Assembly (NCBI GenBank): GCA_947034895.1
Contig: OX344763.1
Coordinates: 15,717,001 to 15,781,000, forward strand
Source: Rhytidiadelphus loreus
Lineage: Eukaryota > Streptophyta > Bryopsida > Hypnales > Hylocomiaceae
Length of the DNA stretch: 64,000 bases
Reading direction: 5' to 3'
The translations under genes and the position numbers were made by a program. The notes under the pieces were generated by a model that was given only the letters and a program-made list of their open reading frames with translations, was not told where the DNA came from and did not search any database. This document shows, in pieces, positions 44,197 to 57,400 of the stretch (the stretch's first letter is position 1; each line of letters begins with the position of its first letter).

Positions 44197-46210
44197 TCTC
44201 CTTCCCCTAAAAATTCACTAAAAATTCATCCATTGCATGATTGTATCAACCCCAATTTTGATTTACTTGGTAAAGGGTCGTTGGTTGCCTTAGTAATCTA
44301 CTACAAATAGGGGCAAATCCTTACATTTATCCTTGAAGAATATGATAGATAAATCTTTGAAAAACTTAGGATTTGCTAAGGCAAAGTCTAGTGGAGATAA
44401 TTAACATTGTTTCAATAAATAATGGGAGAAGTGTAAGGGACTTTAAAAAATACTCCATATTTGCAAGCACTATAGAAATACATATTTTAGAGCAAATTTG
44501 TTGAGTGAAATGATTGTGTGCAAGTGACATATGTTTTTTAGTCACACATAGATTAGAGGGATCACAATTAATTTACCTAGTGAAGTCCAAAATTGAAGTC
44601 TAAATATAGTTTATAAAAATTATAAGAATTCAAAGATCATTTACCAAGTTCTTTTGGATTTTGCATTCTATGAGACTTTAAGAATTGAAGGTTAATTTTA
44701 ACAAGTTGCACATGTTGTGAGATAAAAAAGGCCATGGTATGCATATCCATTTTGGACCTTCAACCCCACTCCGTCTCTATTTTAATTGTTGAATTATTGG
44801 ACAAGTGCACATAGAAATGCTATTCAATTGAAGGTCCATTACAAGTATGCATATCTTAAGTAGAGGAAATCTACACTCTAATCCAAGGACACTATAATAT
44901 TGTTTACCAATGAGGTAGGTCAGTGTCCCTTTTGCATCCTTGAAAAAGAGACCCCTACATTGAACAAAATTGTCTTATATGGCTCTTCAACCAACCCCAG
45001 TCCTCAAATTAATTGAAAGACTCTATGCATATGAGGAGGCATAATACCTTCCCACCATGAAGAAGACCATTGCTTGGTTATATTATGTTATGACTGAAGT
45101 TAAAAATAGCCAAGAGATGACTTTCAAGGTTACTCTAAAAATGACTACCTTGGTGATAGGTCTCTTCCTATTAATTAAGACTAAATAATTAAGCGATCTA
45201 ACTTTTTAACCTACTAGCACCAATGCTCTAACTAGTCACTTCTTCATATGCCATACTACTGTGCTTGAAGTTTAGATTTAATATAAATTAAGTAGTTTTT
45301 GTCAAAAAAAAATGCCACATGGCATTTAGTGATTGGTGCAAGGTGACATGGACTTTTCAAAATCTAACATGGGGATTCCATTTCAATGCCGAATCTACCC
45401 TTCTTGTATGGTTTATTGAATTTCAAGAAATGCATGGGAATTTGTGTCATAGTAAAAAATGAAAACATGCCCTTCAAAATTTCATTTTCTTTGCTAAGTT
45501 TGCATCCAAACACTTTCATTTTTATATTTTTTAAAGAACCATTCATAGTGCTTAGCAATCATTCTTTTGAAGCCCCCCCCCAACCAACTCATGGTAATAA
45601 AATAGTAGTCACTTAGGAGGATAGGAAAATCATGATTTAGAGTCGTTATGCTTAAATAGTTTGTTGACCTTGTCATTTTGAGAATTTATGAAAATAAGCA
45701 TTTTGTTGAAGTTAGAAGGTGAGGATACACAACCGTGTTTCTAAATATAGAATGACATAAGAATTTTCTTCATACTATGATGATTTGTACTACAATATAC
45801 CGCCATTTTGAAACTTTTAGATTATTTTGAGTGTGCTTTGAGTTTGATATGGATTTTCTTCAGTATTTCTTCAATATTCATAGTGGAAAAATGGAGGATG
45901 TAGAAAAAAGAGGTTTGAACACAATAATGGGCTCTATCTTTTAACTATAAGTAAAAAGCTTAAACAAGTGGAAGTGCCTAAATCTAATGCTCCCTTTATA
46001 ACCATCACATACACATAGGGTGTTGTCGAAGTGTTTCTAATGTGATCTACAATCACTACGGTGGATCGTTGTCAACTTTACATGTGATGTCTCATAGCAA
46101 AACAATTATCTAGCTTGTAATTGAAAGTAAAGGATTTCTTTTTGAAGACTATAATTCTAAAATGGATATTGAGACTATAGGTGCATACATCAATGTAACA
46201 ATCTCATGAT
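44197..46210. other. AT-rich intergenic DNA
   Basis: No conserved coding exon, RNA gene or paired repeat recognised. Confidence 0.4.
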
Positions 46211-46229
46211 TTGACTTTGAAAATTTACA

Positions 46230-46360
46230 AAAATCGTACAATTTTTATTTTAACAATGATTTTACAAAAAATATTAAAATTTCACAAGAATTACAAAATA
46301 TATATTTTAATAGTGATTTTGCAAAAAAAACTAAAAAATCACAAGAATTACAAATACATA
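46230..46360 (+). repeat. About 62-bp diverged tandem duplication
   Basis: 'acaatgattttacaaaaaat...tcacaagaattacaaa' is followed by 'atagtgattttgcaaaaaaa...tcacaagaattacaaa'. It lies just left of the perfect 45-bp duplication, so this stretch is prone to local copying. Confidence 0.7.
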
Positions 46361-46438
46361 TATAAAAGAAATTTTATTGTGCAATTTCTCCTTCAAACAG
46401 AAAATAATTGTATTTTTGATTATATCTTTAATTGTATT

Positions 46439-46528
46439 TTTGATTGTAAATATGCAAAGTAATTTAAAGTAATGAATTGAAAGTTTGATTGTAAATATGC
46501 AAAGTAATTTAAAGTAATGAATTGAAAG
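46439..46528 (+). repeat. Perfect 45-bp tandem duplication
   Basis: Two adjacent units starting tttgattgtaaatatgcaaa are identical over all 45 bases, so the event is recent or a copy-number polymorphism (or an assembly artefact). Confidence 0.97.
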
Positions 46529-46909
46529 CAATCCATACTACTCAATCTTGAATAAAATAAATAATAATATAACAATAATGACCTAATGATATTTCCTATT
46601 TTGGTCTACTTATCAATAACAATTTGTTTTATTAATATACTTTGTTCCTTTTCAATTACAATTGTTACAAATTTAATCAAATTTCATAATTTGAACCTTA
46701 TTACCAACCAAATTTCATTTACTTATATTCTTCTTTGCAATTCAATCAACAACATGCCTATTTGTCTATGGTCCTTGATATTTGAAAGGAATTAGAAAGC
46801 CTATAATCTCCCACTTCTAAATAGCACAAAGAACATACATAATTATAACTATGTGATGTCATTAAATTAGGCTCTCTCATAACAACTCTATAGTCTATAC
46901 ATCTTCTAA

Positions 46910-47167
46910 GAGCATCCCCACCGATCTGTTCTATATCCCTAAAAATTTAGGGAGAGGACCTCAAATGGGAATGGGGATACAGAAGTTTGCGCACACCAAT
47001 CTCGAAACAAGATCTCTACCTCAAATTTATAGAGAACTCGATAAAAGTTGGGCCCAATTCTCTATATTCAAGCTCATATAGAGAATTGGTCTCATCCCTA
47101 TAAAGTCAAGGTTGACAGGACTGAGGTCCCGAGTTTAGGGAAAGAGAACTCCCTGGTGGGGATGCTC
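46910..47167. mobile_element. PIF/Harbinger-like MITE, 258 bp
   Basis: The inverted ends are GAGCATCCCCACC on both sides, flanked directly by TAA at 46907-46909 and 47168-47170. A three-base TAA/TTA duplication is the signature of the PIF/Harbinger superfamily (Tourist-like MITEs). The inner sequences gttctatatccc and gttctctttccc extend the similarity. No coding capacity. Confidence 0.85.
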
Positions 47168-47170
47168 TAA

Positions 47171-47945
47171 GAAGTAAGCTTAGTTCTAAATTGCTTTGAC
47201 CCTAGAATAATAGAACCTATGAATGAGGTAGTCAACCTTAAATAATTAAATTCTTTGAATTATCTCTACGTTTTCTTGAAAAGTTGTTCACTGGATAATT
47301 TTTGTCCTCTGCAAGTTATCAAGGTTAATCTTGAAACAAGTTGGTACCTACAAAGAATAGTGCCAAAATTATACAACCTTTAAGTTTGGAGTTTAAAAAT
47401 CGCTATGAATGAATGGTTTTGGGGAAGACAATGAGCATAGGCTTACATGCACATTCTTTAAGGTTCCAATAGAAAACCTAAAAATCAAATAAATAACATA
47501 CTCAGGGCCACAGTATTAGACCCCGTTTCCAGTTGCAAATGAACCATATCCAATAAAGATGAAGCTACTCAACGCTCAAAAGCAGTGCCACAATCGAAAT
47601 GAAATTTAAATTACGTTTCCCAAGTAGGCACCAGAGTGAAAGACGAGATGGACTGGACCAAATTCTTCCACAAACAATAACCTAACTGTAGCATGTTCTT
47701 GTTGGAAATTGTCATGCAAAGTTTAAGCAGCTTTCAAAAGCCGATTCCGTCACTGGTGTGTGCATTAACTGCACCACTTACAGAGAACCAGATCACTAAC
47801 AACAACGTTTCTCAATCAATGCAGGTCAAGTCATTTAGAAGCTCTGCATCCAGATTTGCAACAAATCTTCATCCACTGCATGTGGTGTTCACAGTACAGT
47901 GGAGCTAAACCACCTTCTCAACAGCATCTCGTCTCGCAAAAGAGC
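47171..47945. other. 3' flank of the RING gene
   Basis: The leftward RING gene should terminate in here. No other gene recognised. Confidence 0.4.
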
Positions 47946-50900
47946 TCAAATATGCGCCTTACAGACAGGGCACACAGCTTGCTGCTGCAACCACTCGTCT
48001 ATACACTGTTCCATCACATAGTTGTCCGATACATGTTAGATTCACATTAATTCACCAGAGAATATCTAGGAACAAGAACAAGCAAAAGACAATGTAGAGG
48101 ATTCAATATTATTCCTTGAACATTAACCCCTCGATCAAATTGGGTCATGTATTTATAGCGTTTTTATGAATTGGGTCATATGCAGACACTTTTTGGTTCA
48201 TTTTATTTATTTTTTGACGACCACATGGCATGTTCTTCATTGATCCTGATGGAAAAAAAATTCGGTCCTTTCAGAATTAGATCATTCACAACATATTGGT
48301 CGGTTAAAATCCATGAAAATTCGGTCCTTCAAGGATAAAACGAGAACCAAAAAGACAGTACAGCACATGTCGGATACATGATCACATACCGATTGGTGAA
48401 AGGCATGCATACAAGGAAGACGCTTCAGAGCATCCCCAGCCTTGGGCGTCTCCAAGCATATCGAACAATCCTCATCGATCACATCAGTTGGCTGCACCAA
48501 AATAACATAAATAAGTCAAACTAGAGGTGATTAAACGAGAAATTTCCTTTCGATCACCACCCAAAGTTATAAGGCACCCATTTGCTCTACACGAAACTCA
48601 ATTTAAAAAGAAACTTAATATCTCAACACAAATAAACAGCCAGCTCAGAAAGAGATCAAAACTGCAAAAAATTGGCAGATTAAAAAGACTAACATGTTTT
48701 GTCCCAAAATACTGTGTGCATGAGAACCTACTGCGATGATAGTGACTGGAAGCTGACTAATGCTTTCCAAAGATGCTCCTCGATGCCTGTGATTATCTGT
48801 GTCCAATGCCAGCAGCATTTCATAATCATTCCTGCAACATGGACATCCAAGAGACACGAGATCAGTACAACAACTTGGAAAGCTGCAGAATAGGAGAAAG
48901 GTCTCCAACAATCAAGGAGCATAAAGAATTTCGAAGGTCAGAATATACAATTGCATCATCAAAACAGTCCTATAATTTGTACCGATGCCAGAACCAAACG
49001 AAGCAACAGATATTTCCACAGATCTTTGTAATCTCCAAACGAGTACAGTATCCTGTAGCTCATCAATTCAAATCAAAATATGGATTCTCACGATGAACAA
49101 AAGAGTGAACGATAAGAATCCGATCTTCGTAAAATAAGACTCACTCATTAAAATCACGATCAACGTGCGCAAGCTGGAGGCCAACAGGAACCTGCTCCAA
49201 GGCCATCTCCAGAGCGGCCAAAAACTCCATTCTCTGGAAACAAAGAACAAAAATGATAAGAATCAATTGGGTGAGCCACCATTGAAAAAGGCACTTTGAA
49301 AGAACTAGAGGAAAAGCTCGTTTGTAAATTACAAGGTGTAACGAACTGCTAGAACTTACCGAGTCCAGACCCATCCTTGCTGGAAACTGGACACGTCTAG
49401 CATTCATAATATCTGGTGTAGGCGCAGATAGAGCATTCAACGTACGACTCAATGCAGAGTTCCGTCCATAACCCCTGCGCACTATCCTTGAGCTCGACGC
49501 AACATTCTCTGACATCTGGCCCTGGGCAAGCTCATTTCGAAAAAGCCTTCGTGCTTCTCGCTCATTCTCATCACCCCCTAACAAAGACTAAAAACGTAGC
49601 AGTCACTTTAAAACCTTACACACGATCAATGAGTCAAAGAGCGGATGGAAAAAATCAAAAGATGACCCAAAGCTCACTCGCATAAGCATACAGGAGACAA
49701 GTAGGATAAGGTTGGAGGACTAACCCGCATTCCCGCAGGGGCAAAGAAGACAGGCCTTTGTTCGATCGGAAGTCCACGGCCATGAGAATTCTCTTCAGCT
49801 TGCAACATCCTCGCTAAGACTTCATCAGTCTATACAACCACATATCACTCAGAATGAGAGCCCATCACATTTTGTTCTGGTATTCTAAGCTCAACTTTTA
49901 CATGGAATCTGAACAACATCATAACAGCATTTTGCATGTCAATATTCATTTTCGGAGAGCTTAGACAGAATACCGGTGGCTGATCCTCCAGAGCAAACGA
50001 ATCTTGCAACTCTCTGGCTACCCTCTCGTCTTCCGCCAATTGCCGAGCCCGATCAGAATCTCCGTCATCTTCCAAAACGATAGTGTTCCCGGGTCTCATG
50101 GCAACCATAGTAGGAGAGTCCTGATCCTCCAAGTTCACAACTGGATTATTTTGAGCATCCGTGTTTCCACTCCCTGACGATGAAGGTACAGAGAACGGCC
50201 GTCGCAAACTATTAAGGTCTGAGAATCCGACACCTGAGCTACCACCAGGTGGGAACCTGTGCCGTCGCAATCTACCACGAATTCCAGTATTGTAGAGAGT
50301 ACGACGATCTAGTCGATTGAGTGTAGCACCCCCCGCATTCAAACTTCGTCCTCTTCTCAAATTATAAGGCTCTGGGGGAGGTGGAGCAACATCGCCTGAA
50401 GGTTCAATCTCGCTCCGGTCCTCTGGAGTGATTCCATCTTCAACAGTACGATCTTCTGGTTGAGTCACGCCGTTCCTGTGCATAAGCCTTCTTGCACGTT
50501 TCGCATCTGCAGACGCTGGTCTCTGCATTAATCTTCTTGGTGGTGACTCCCCAGAGCTCTGCGACGGCCCAGACTCTTCACTCCCGTTACTGATCAATCC
50601 ATTAATCCCAGGCACTGGCGAGTCGCCAGCAAGATCAATGACATCATGAACCGGCTTCTTTCCAGCAACGACAGCGTCCTCCTCATCCGAAGAAAAGCCG
50701 ATGACTGGAGAGGGGTCTTGGACGCCCCTATCTCTCGAGCCACTGGCCTCTGATCCTCTCGCTCCACTGTCGAACAAATCTGCTAATCGACCAAGGCTGC
50801 TCCTCTCGCTGGGCTCGGTCACCGGAGCCCGAGCGCTTCGCACCCACTTCATTGGGGAATGCCTTCTAGGGTTGCGCCATCCAGACACCTCCACCACCTC

Positions 50901-51245
50901 CGTTCCCTCCCCAGTTTCCCGGTTTCTCCCTTCAAATGTGCTCTCATTGCTAACGCCGCCCGTGTCTGCCACGTTTCCCCACAGAGCATCAGCAATTGTT
51001 GGTCTGCGTCCCCTCAAACTATCAAATTCAGAGGCGTCCATTGAATCGCTGCTCTGATGCCGCAACTCGCCGCTTCCCTCCACTTGAGCTTCGTTTGAAG
51101 TTTTCTCACGTGAAAGCATTGTTCTCTCAGTCCAAGTCGCAAGGGCACTCCGTGGCTTTCGAGTACGCGGACCCCGCATACGAGAGCTTCCTTCTTCCAC
51201 TCCAAACTCCCTGTTTACTCCATCACTGGAACCATCGCCTTCCAT
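47946..51245 (-). CDS. RING-H2 E3 ubiquitin ligase with SUMO-interaction-like motifs, seven coding exons
   Basis: Predicted ubiquitin ligase. Coding exons (5' to 3'): 51245-49974, 49829-49725, 49587-49360, 49233-49145, 48831-48732, 48491-48390, 48005-47946. All are GT-AG and in phase, for 651 residues. The C-terminal RING-H2 is complete: C607-x2-C610-x14-C625-x-H627-x2-H630-x2-C633-x10-C644-x2-C647, four residues from the end (VCPVCKAHI). Upstream lies a conserved segment, DRDFNENDYEMLLALD. The long N-terminal region is disordered and Ser/Arg-rich but holds hydrophobic cores beside acidic residues: VVEV (117-120), VIGF-SSDEED (181-190), VIDL (202-205), VVNLED (369-374), TIVLEDDGD (388-395). 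These look like SUMO-interaction motifs. Two MIU-like helices follow (DERVARELQ at 407-415, DEVLARMLQ at 426-434). The layout recalls Arkadia/RNF111-type SUMO-targeted ligases. The start codon lies just inside an exon whose acceptor is at 51270, implying a 5' UTR intron. Confidence 0.88.
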
Positions 51246-53160
51246 TTTCGGCACACGCCTCACAAAACCCTGCAAAATTTATTTGAAAAGTATGACTACC
51301 CTCTGCCAATCCACATCAATCATCAACACCTAGAATTGCAGTGATAACATAAGCCACATACAAACCTTACAGGTGCAAAATACTGCACGACCTCTCACAG
51401 CGTTGAGTGATCCTGCAGAAACATGGCTCACTATCACCTGCACAATTGCACCATGGGGAGTTAAATACTTAGCGCAGACAAAGTAAGGAACAAGTGAAAA
51501 CAAGAACACTAAGACAATGGTCAAGGTCAACAAAATCAAAACATCCTTCGCTCCATAGCTCAAAAGGACAAGCCGACACACTGACTACCCGTCAAGCCCC
51601 TGTGCTCCACTCACACTCACTGACATTGCGCCCTAATTCTGGCAGAGCAATTCAAATCAGCCTTCCAACTTGAAGACGTTTGTACTCGTACAACCATCCA
51701 TTCGCTAGCCTACAGTTGTCCAGTACGTGAGCAGGACCCCCAAAGGAAAATGTCACGAAAATCTTTCATTGTAAGTGTGAGGGAGGTGATTTAGCAGAAT
51801 CACTTCACTGACAAGTTCACATAATTCACATACTGATGACGGTGACTAAAGGACATTAAAAAAACGCGACAACAACAATTATTTCTCGCTCCCTGCATGA
51901 GACTAAAACAAGTTTAAGACTCCAGATGACAGCATCCAAAACAAAAATAATACCCATTCAAATCCTAACACCGAACAACCAAGCAAAATCATAAAACTTC
52001 AGGCTTCCAGGTTTGGCTAGCAATTCCACAGATGGCACCGCTACCTGAATCCTACGATGAAGTTGCATGCTACTTCTACGTGCCTGCATGCAACGCTCAT
52101 CTGTTAAGAAAACTGTCAAACATTCAGATTTGTCATCTCCCCTCCTCACTACACCTAGCCACACAAATTGGGGATGAAGAACCCTAGGAAACACAGGACA
52201 AAGACAAAACCTCTCGGACACAAAATCAAGTCCTCAATCAGCAGCTTAAGATTCAGTAACAATGCTCCTTAAAATTTCAAAACTGAAAGCTCTCAAACTC
52301 CAAACCATTCCCGTCATCACACACGTCCAAACAACCGTACAGACCGTTCTCAAAACCCTAATCCACAAACACCGAACACCATCCTACAGAGGCCTCGGAA
52401 ATGTCGGCCTCGGAAATGTACCCCAATCATCCCTAAACTGATAGGCCGGTCGGCTGTCAATGTCACGAACCAAAGAAATTTCAATTTCAAACGAACACCA
52501 CAAAAAGTAGAACACGGGAGAAACCAAACCGCATCGAAACTCTCACCTAGGGAGAAAGCAAAACCACAAAGCGCTTTGAAAATTTTGGTTTGCACCACTG
52601 CAATAACAAAACTCCGGCACCTGCTCCCGCTCGTACGAAACAAAATCTCCAACCCACGCACGGAAGCTTCAATCAACCACGCGCAACGGCCATCGTCCGC
52701 GCGCCTTGTGGCCGCGGCATCACCGCCCACACCCGACACACCGCGAAGATGCACAAAAGCCGCAATAAGCTGCACTATTGGCTGCAATAAGCTGCAATGA
52801 CGGAATGGAATGGAAACCCAAATGGAAACTCAACGGCAGGGTTGCGAAATTCGAAAGCCGACTGTACGAAATGGCTGGGCAGGCAACGGAATGGAATGAA
52901 ATGGAATTGAAGAGCGTGAGGAGACAGCGCCGGTGATGCAGAATCGATGCTCCTGAGACGAAGCGCAATCGCGAGCGACACGCCAGTTCCTGGGTGTGCC
53001 AGGGTTCGCATGCGCCACGGGGATGCCACCTCGGATAGGGAGGGGTTCGAATTGTCCCAGGTGGCGACGGCCTTCGGTGGGCACAGACAACTGCCACCAC
53101 CGAAGGTTGCAGCGCGGGTCTTCAGGCAAGTTCCGAGAGGGCGAGAAGGGTTGAGGTAGG
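51246..53160 (-). promoter_or_regulatory. 5' UTR intron, leader and promoter of the RING gene
   Basis: A tttgcag acceptor lies 24 bases upstream of the start codon, so a non-coding first exon lies further right. The most likely place is the GC-richer stretch at about 52580-53150. A telo-box AAACCCTAA (near 52335-52345) sits in this region. Several open frames on both strands are compositional, with no motif. The GC-rich block ends abruptly at about 53160 where AT-rich repeats begin. Confidence 0.45.
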
Positions 53161-53199
53161 GACACCACTTTTCTACTGTGAACAGTTTTTATTAATCAG

Positions 53200-53400
53200 T
53201 TTTTTATTACGTAGTATTATATTGGTGAAATTTTTATATTCTTTAGTTGACAAATGATGGGAGATTTCAGTGCACCAAAAAACCCATCATTTGGATATCA
53301 TGTGCAAAAGTTACGAAGGATCAAAGTTTTTTGGGCAAATGTTTTTAAATCATTTCTTGAAGAATAGAGTCATGTTGATTTAGGAGATATATGTTGTAGT
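53200..53400. repeat. Diverged copy of an arm of the 62.8-63.6 kb element
   Basis: catttggatatcatgtgcaa and aagttacgaaggatcaaag match the element arms at 62970-63010 (catttggataatgtatgcaa, aagttattaaggaacaaag). No terminal repeats can be seen here, so it is an eroded fragment. Confidence 0.6.
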
Positions 53401-54400
53401 GTAAGCATCTAATAAGTGGTCCTTTTAGGGACGTGGAGCTTTGAGATGTTTTTCTGAGCCAAGTAAAAAAACTTCTTAAGTTCATTGAAAACATCCACAG
53501 AGTTCAATTCAAACATTCTGTACATAGTCTTTCATTAATTTAAGGGAATAGCCACACAAAAGACTTTGTTTCATAACTCACCTAATATTCTAAATTGATT
53601 CCAATATTTTGTACATAGTCTTCCAACAATTTAAGGGAACAAACACAAAATGACTTTGCCATCATAATTCACTTAGTACTCTAGATTGATTCCACATGCC
53701 TTCCAATTTTGTCAAGTAGGCTTCTACTAACATGGCATCAAAGTAACCTTCAGCTTATAAGGCCACTAAAATAAAAATGTATCCATTGAAGAATGAGGAC
53801 ATGATGATTAAGGATATGCACACGGTAGTGCAAGTATTTAAGTGGTTCTTTCAAGGATGTGCAACTTTTGGATGTCCCTATCTTACTTGTCCTTTGGGTC
53901 AAATACAAAATCTTCATTAACTTCAGGGAAGGCATCTATGTAGTCCAATTGCAACATTCTTTCATTGATTTAAAGGCATAGTCACAAAAAAGACTTTGCT
54001 ATCATAACTAATCTAGTAATCTAAATTGATTATGATTGCCCTCCAATTTTATCAAATAGGTTTTTACTAACATTCCATGAAAGCACCCTTGATCCTATAA
54101 GACTACCAAAGATAAAATGTATCTTTTGAAAAATAGCACTAGTAGAAAATCTTCATTAAATTTAGTAAAGCCGCATCCATATAGTCCAATTGCAAGATAT
54201 TGTGCATAGTCTTTCACTGATTTAAGGGAATAGCCACAAAAAAGACTTTGCTATCATAGCTCACCTAGTAATCTAAATTGATTTTGCATGTCTTCTAATT
54301 CTATTAAGTAGGCACTATTGACATGGCATCAAAGTGACCTTAGTCTTATAAGGTGGCCAAAGATAAAATGATCCTTTGAATTGTAAGATTATCCTTTTTC
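53365..54400 (+). repeat. Decayed tandem array, about three units of variable length
   Basis: Recurring order: aatcttcattaa(c/a)ttcag, a gtccaattgcaa(c/g)at block, tagtctttcatt(g/a)attta, ggcatagtcacaaaaaagac, tttgctatcataactcacct, agtaatctaaattgatt, ggcatcaaag, and cttataaggccac. Blocks begin near 53490, 53910 and 54150, with a partial extra repeat at 53600. Unit length drops from about 430 to about 240 as the left part is lost. Confidence 0.8.
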
Positions 54401-57400
54401 ATATTCAAATATTTTCATTTAGTTATTTCTATGCTACTTTTAAAATGTTGTATCCACATCATTGAGTTAATTTCAAGTAGTAAGTTATATAGGCTTACAA
54501 GTCATAATCATCACTATCCATACATTTGGACCAAAATGTGATACTATAATCTAGATATTGATGACACGAGATGTATTCATTCAAAAAATGGGAGCCTAAG
54601 AGAGACTATTGTTGATTCTTTGTACGCATACCAATGATACTTTTGAAATTTCATATTTTATTTATACAGGGTTCAAATAGTGCTTGTTAAAATGCACTAA
54701 AATCTTCTTTCATTTGCTAATAAGATCCAATTTTTAAAAATTATGTTTTATAGCAATTTAGTTCCAATTAGTGTCAATATGGATGAACATTCTTAATAGT
54801 TGTTAATATGTTCAAGTCATAGTATTTTGAGCTTTTTAAAATTTAAAATTTGATTTTGACATACAAAACAATTTCTTTTCCACTTGGAAAAAAACTAATA
54901 AATAAAGTTTGTAAACTTAAGTTTATGCTCTTTTTGAATATTTTGAAAAATTCCTAAAATTTAATATTTTATAAAAGTTTGAAGTTGTGGGTCTAGAACT
55001 ATATTTCTAAATATATAGTGATATAGAATTATTCTTTATACTACTAGTATAGTTTTCTATACCACAATGTACTTCTATTTTCTAATTTTCTAATCTTATT
55101 TTGCATTAGCCCCTAAAGGACCAAGGCCTTTTTTCTGCCAGAAAACACTCAAAACTGCCGTACCTATAGCAAGGAGTTAAAAAAATTAAAACATTGATTT
55201 TTTCCATATCTGACCGTAGGATCTTACACCTAAATAGTATGAGAGTGTGTGGAAAAAATTTCAGAATTTTTGACCGCTCAGATTGCAAGATATTTGCGTT
55301 TAAAGTGGAAAAAACAAGTTTTTCAGCACACTGCGGGACTAGATTTTTTGACTTTGACTTTTTAACTTAAAATTTTTGCACTACAAAGTTTTGAGCTTTA
55401 AATCTTTATAGTGGAGAATTGAGTTGAGAGTCTAGGTAAGAAAAAAAAATTTAAGAAAAAAATTAATTATCATTCTTAAAAAAATTGTTAAGTAGAAGTA
55501 GGTATGAGATAGAAGGAAAATCTAAAATATTCATATATTTTAGATGGAATTAAAATGCACTAATCCCAATGGTGAGATTGTTCTAGCAAGTAAATCAGAC
55601 CATGCAAAAAAAAAATTGAAAAATTTGTAAAACTGCATTGAGAAATGAATCCTACAAGTTGTTGTTTTCAAGAAGATGCTCTAATTGCCCAAAAAACAAG
55701 AATGTCCATAACTTTCTCATAACATATCCAAATGAAATGAATAAAAGCTTTCCAGATAGAAAAAAATTTAATCTATGAGAAAAAATAATACTAAAAAGAA
55801 AATTCAAATTTTTTTCTATTTTTTTCTGGCTGCCCGAGTTGCCCGCCGTCCCCTCATTTGAGCTTATTTGGTCATAACTATTGTTCCCGGGCACCGATTT
55901 TGAAAAAAATTATATTCCCATGAAGCTAATCAACTTCTCTACCTCCAAAAAAATTCAAAAAATTAGGAGAAAATTTCAGCCCGTAGGTACCTGCCCGAAA
56001 ACGCATTTGTCCCCCAACGGTTAGATATGAATTTTCATCACTTTTTCTTTAAAAATTCGTGACCTTTCGAAACTTTCACAAAAAACATTGAAAACTTTAT
56101 GATATATACTATATTAAATATGTTATTTTATTTTATTTGAATAAAACTAAAAAATTTAGCCATAAACAGGATTTAAAAAGTGGATACAAATTGTAGAAGA
56201 TTTCCAAATTTGATAATACAGTTATGGACTTTTTCTATTTAGGATAGAAGTCCAAAAGATTTGGGGATTTTATACAAAGTATGTATGTGCTTTAAAATAC
56301 AATTTCTATGATTTTTAAAAACTTTCTTGAAGGAAACAATGATAAACATTGTGTGTTGACAATATTCCTATAGTCAAATTTATTAAAAAAAATTAAAGTC
56401 TTGTTTCAAATCAACGTTGAAGATTTAACTTTAAAAGTTTAGAAAAAAACAATGTCTACTTATAGCGTTTAAAATTTTCCATGATTAGTCAAAACTACAA
56501 TTTCAATCAATTTATAAAGGACACAAGATTTAATGTTGAAAGCATCAATATTTTCCTAAAATAGTTAAATTTTCAATACTAGGTAAACATTGAATATTTT
56601 TGTACAATTTTTCTTGTAATGTTTTTTTAGCATAGCAATTATATTTCAAAATTCAAAATTAGAAAAACAATCCAATCTTATTTGCTTAGAAAAAGAATCT
56701 TGAATTTTTTTTTACCTACAAATACTACTCAAAGTAGGGCGTTGACTACGAAATAGTCCAAATTTGACATTTAGAGGTTAAACTATTTTGCAGAATGTCT
56801 CTAGCTTTATAGGTGGTTCTTTATGTTTCTAAAGTAATTAAGCTTTTGATGAATGGTTTGGATATTTGAAGGCATTAGTACATGCACCTATTAGACATTT
56901 AAATTCTTTTCAATTCTTGACTTTGAAAATATATAGAAATTACAAAAAATTCTCTAAAAAATATTGTTATTTTTTCAAATTTAAAAATTCTACTTTTTCA
57001 TAATTTAAAAAGGTAACCACCAATTGTAGTTTTGACTCTATCTAAGTATGCACATAAAGTTAAGTAAGTGGTTCTAGGTCTTGCTATCTAACTTACTTTA
57101 TATGTCTTTTGTTTGTAAAGTAATTCTTTGACCCAATCTTTTTATTTCTTACTTCAAATATGCCCTTCAATTTTGGTATAAAACTTGCAACTCAAGCCCA
57201 AAGATATGTCTACTTAGTTAAATTTTCACATAAAAATCAACTTATCAACTTCATTGGGTTGAATGTTCAAATCAATTTATAATAGACAAGTAAATAATAA
57301 ATACCTTTCGACTAAAATTTGTTAATTGATTGCATTTACATTTAAGCATGATTTAGGAAGGTATTATTTGGATACTTCACTATACCTTGTAATCCATATA

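Noticed and set aside
52980..53060. Possible tRNA B-box-like sequence (ggttcgaattgtccc)
   Set aside because: No acceptor, D or anticodon stem could be paired around it.
52350..53168. Several overlapping minus-strand open frames upstream of the RING gene
   Set aside because: Mutually overlapping in all frames without motifs; fits a GC-rich leader/promoter. A short upstream reading frame cannot be excluded.
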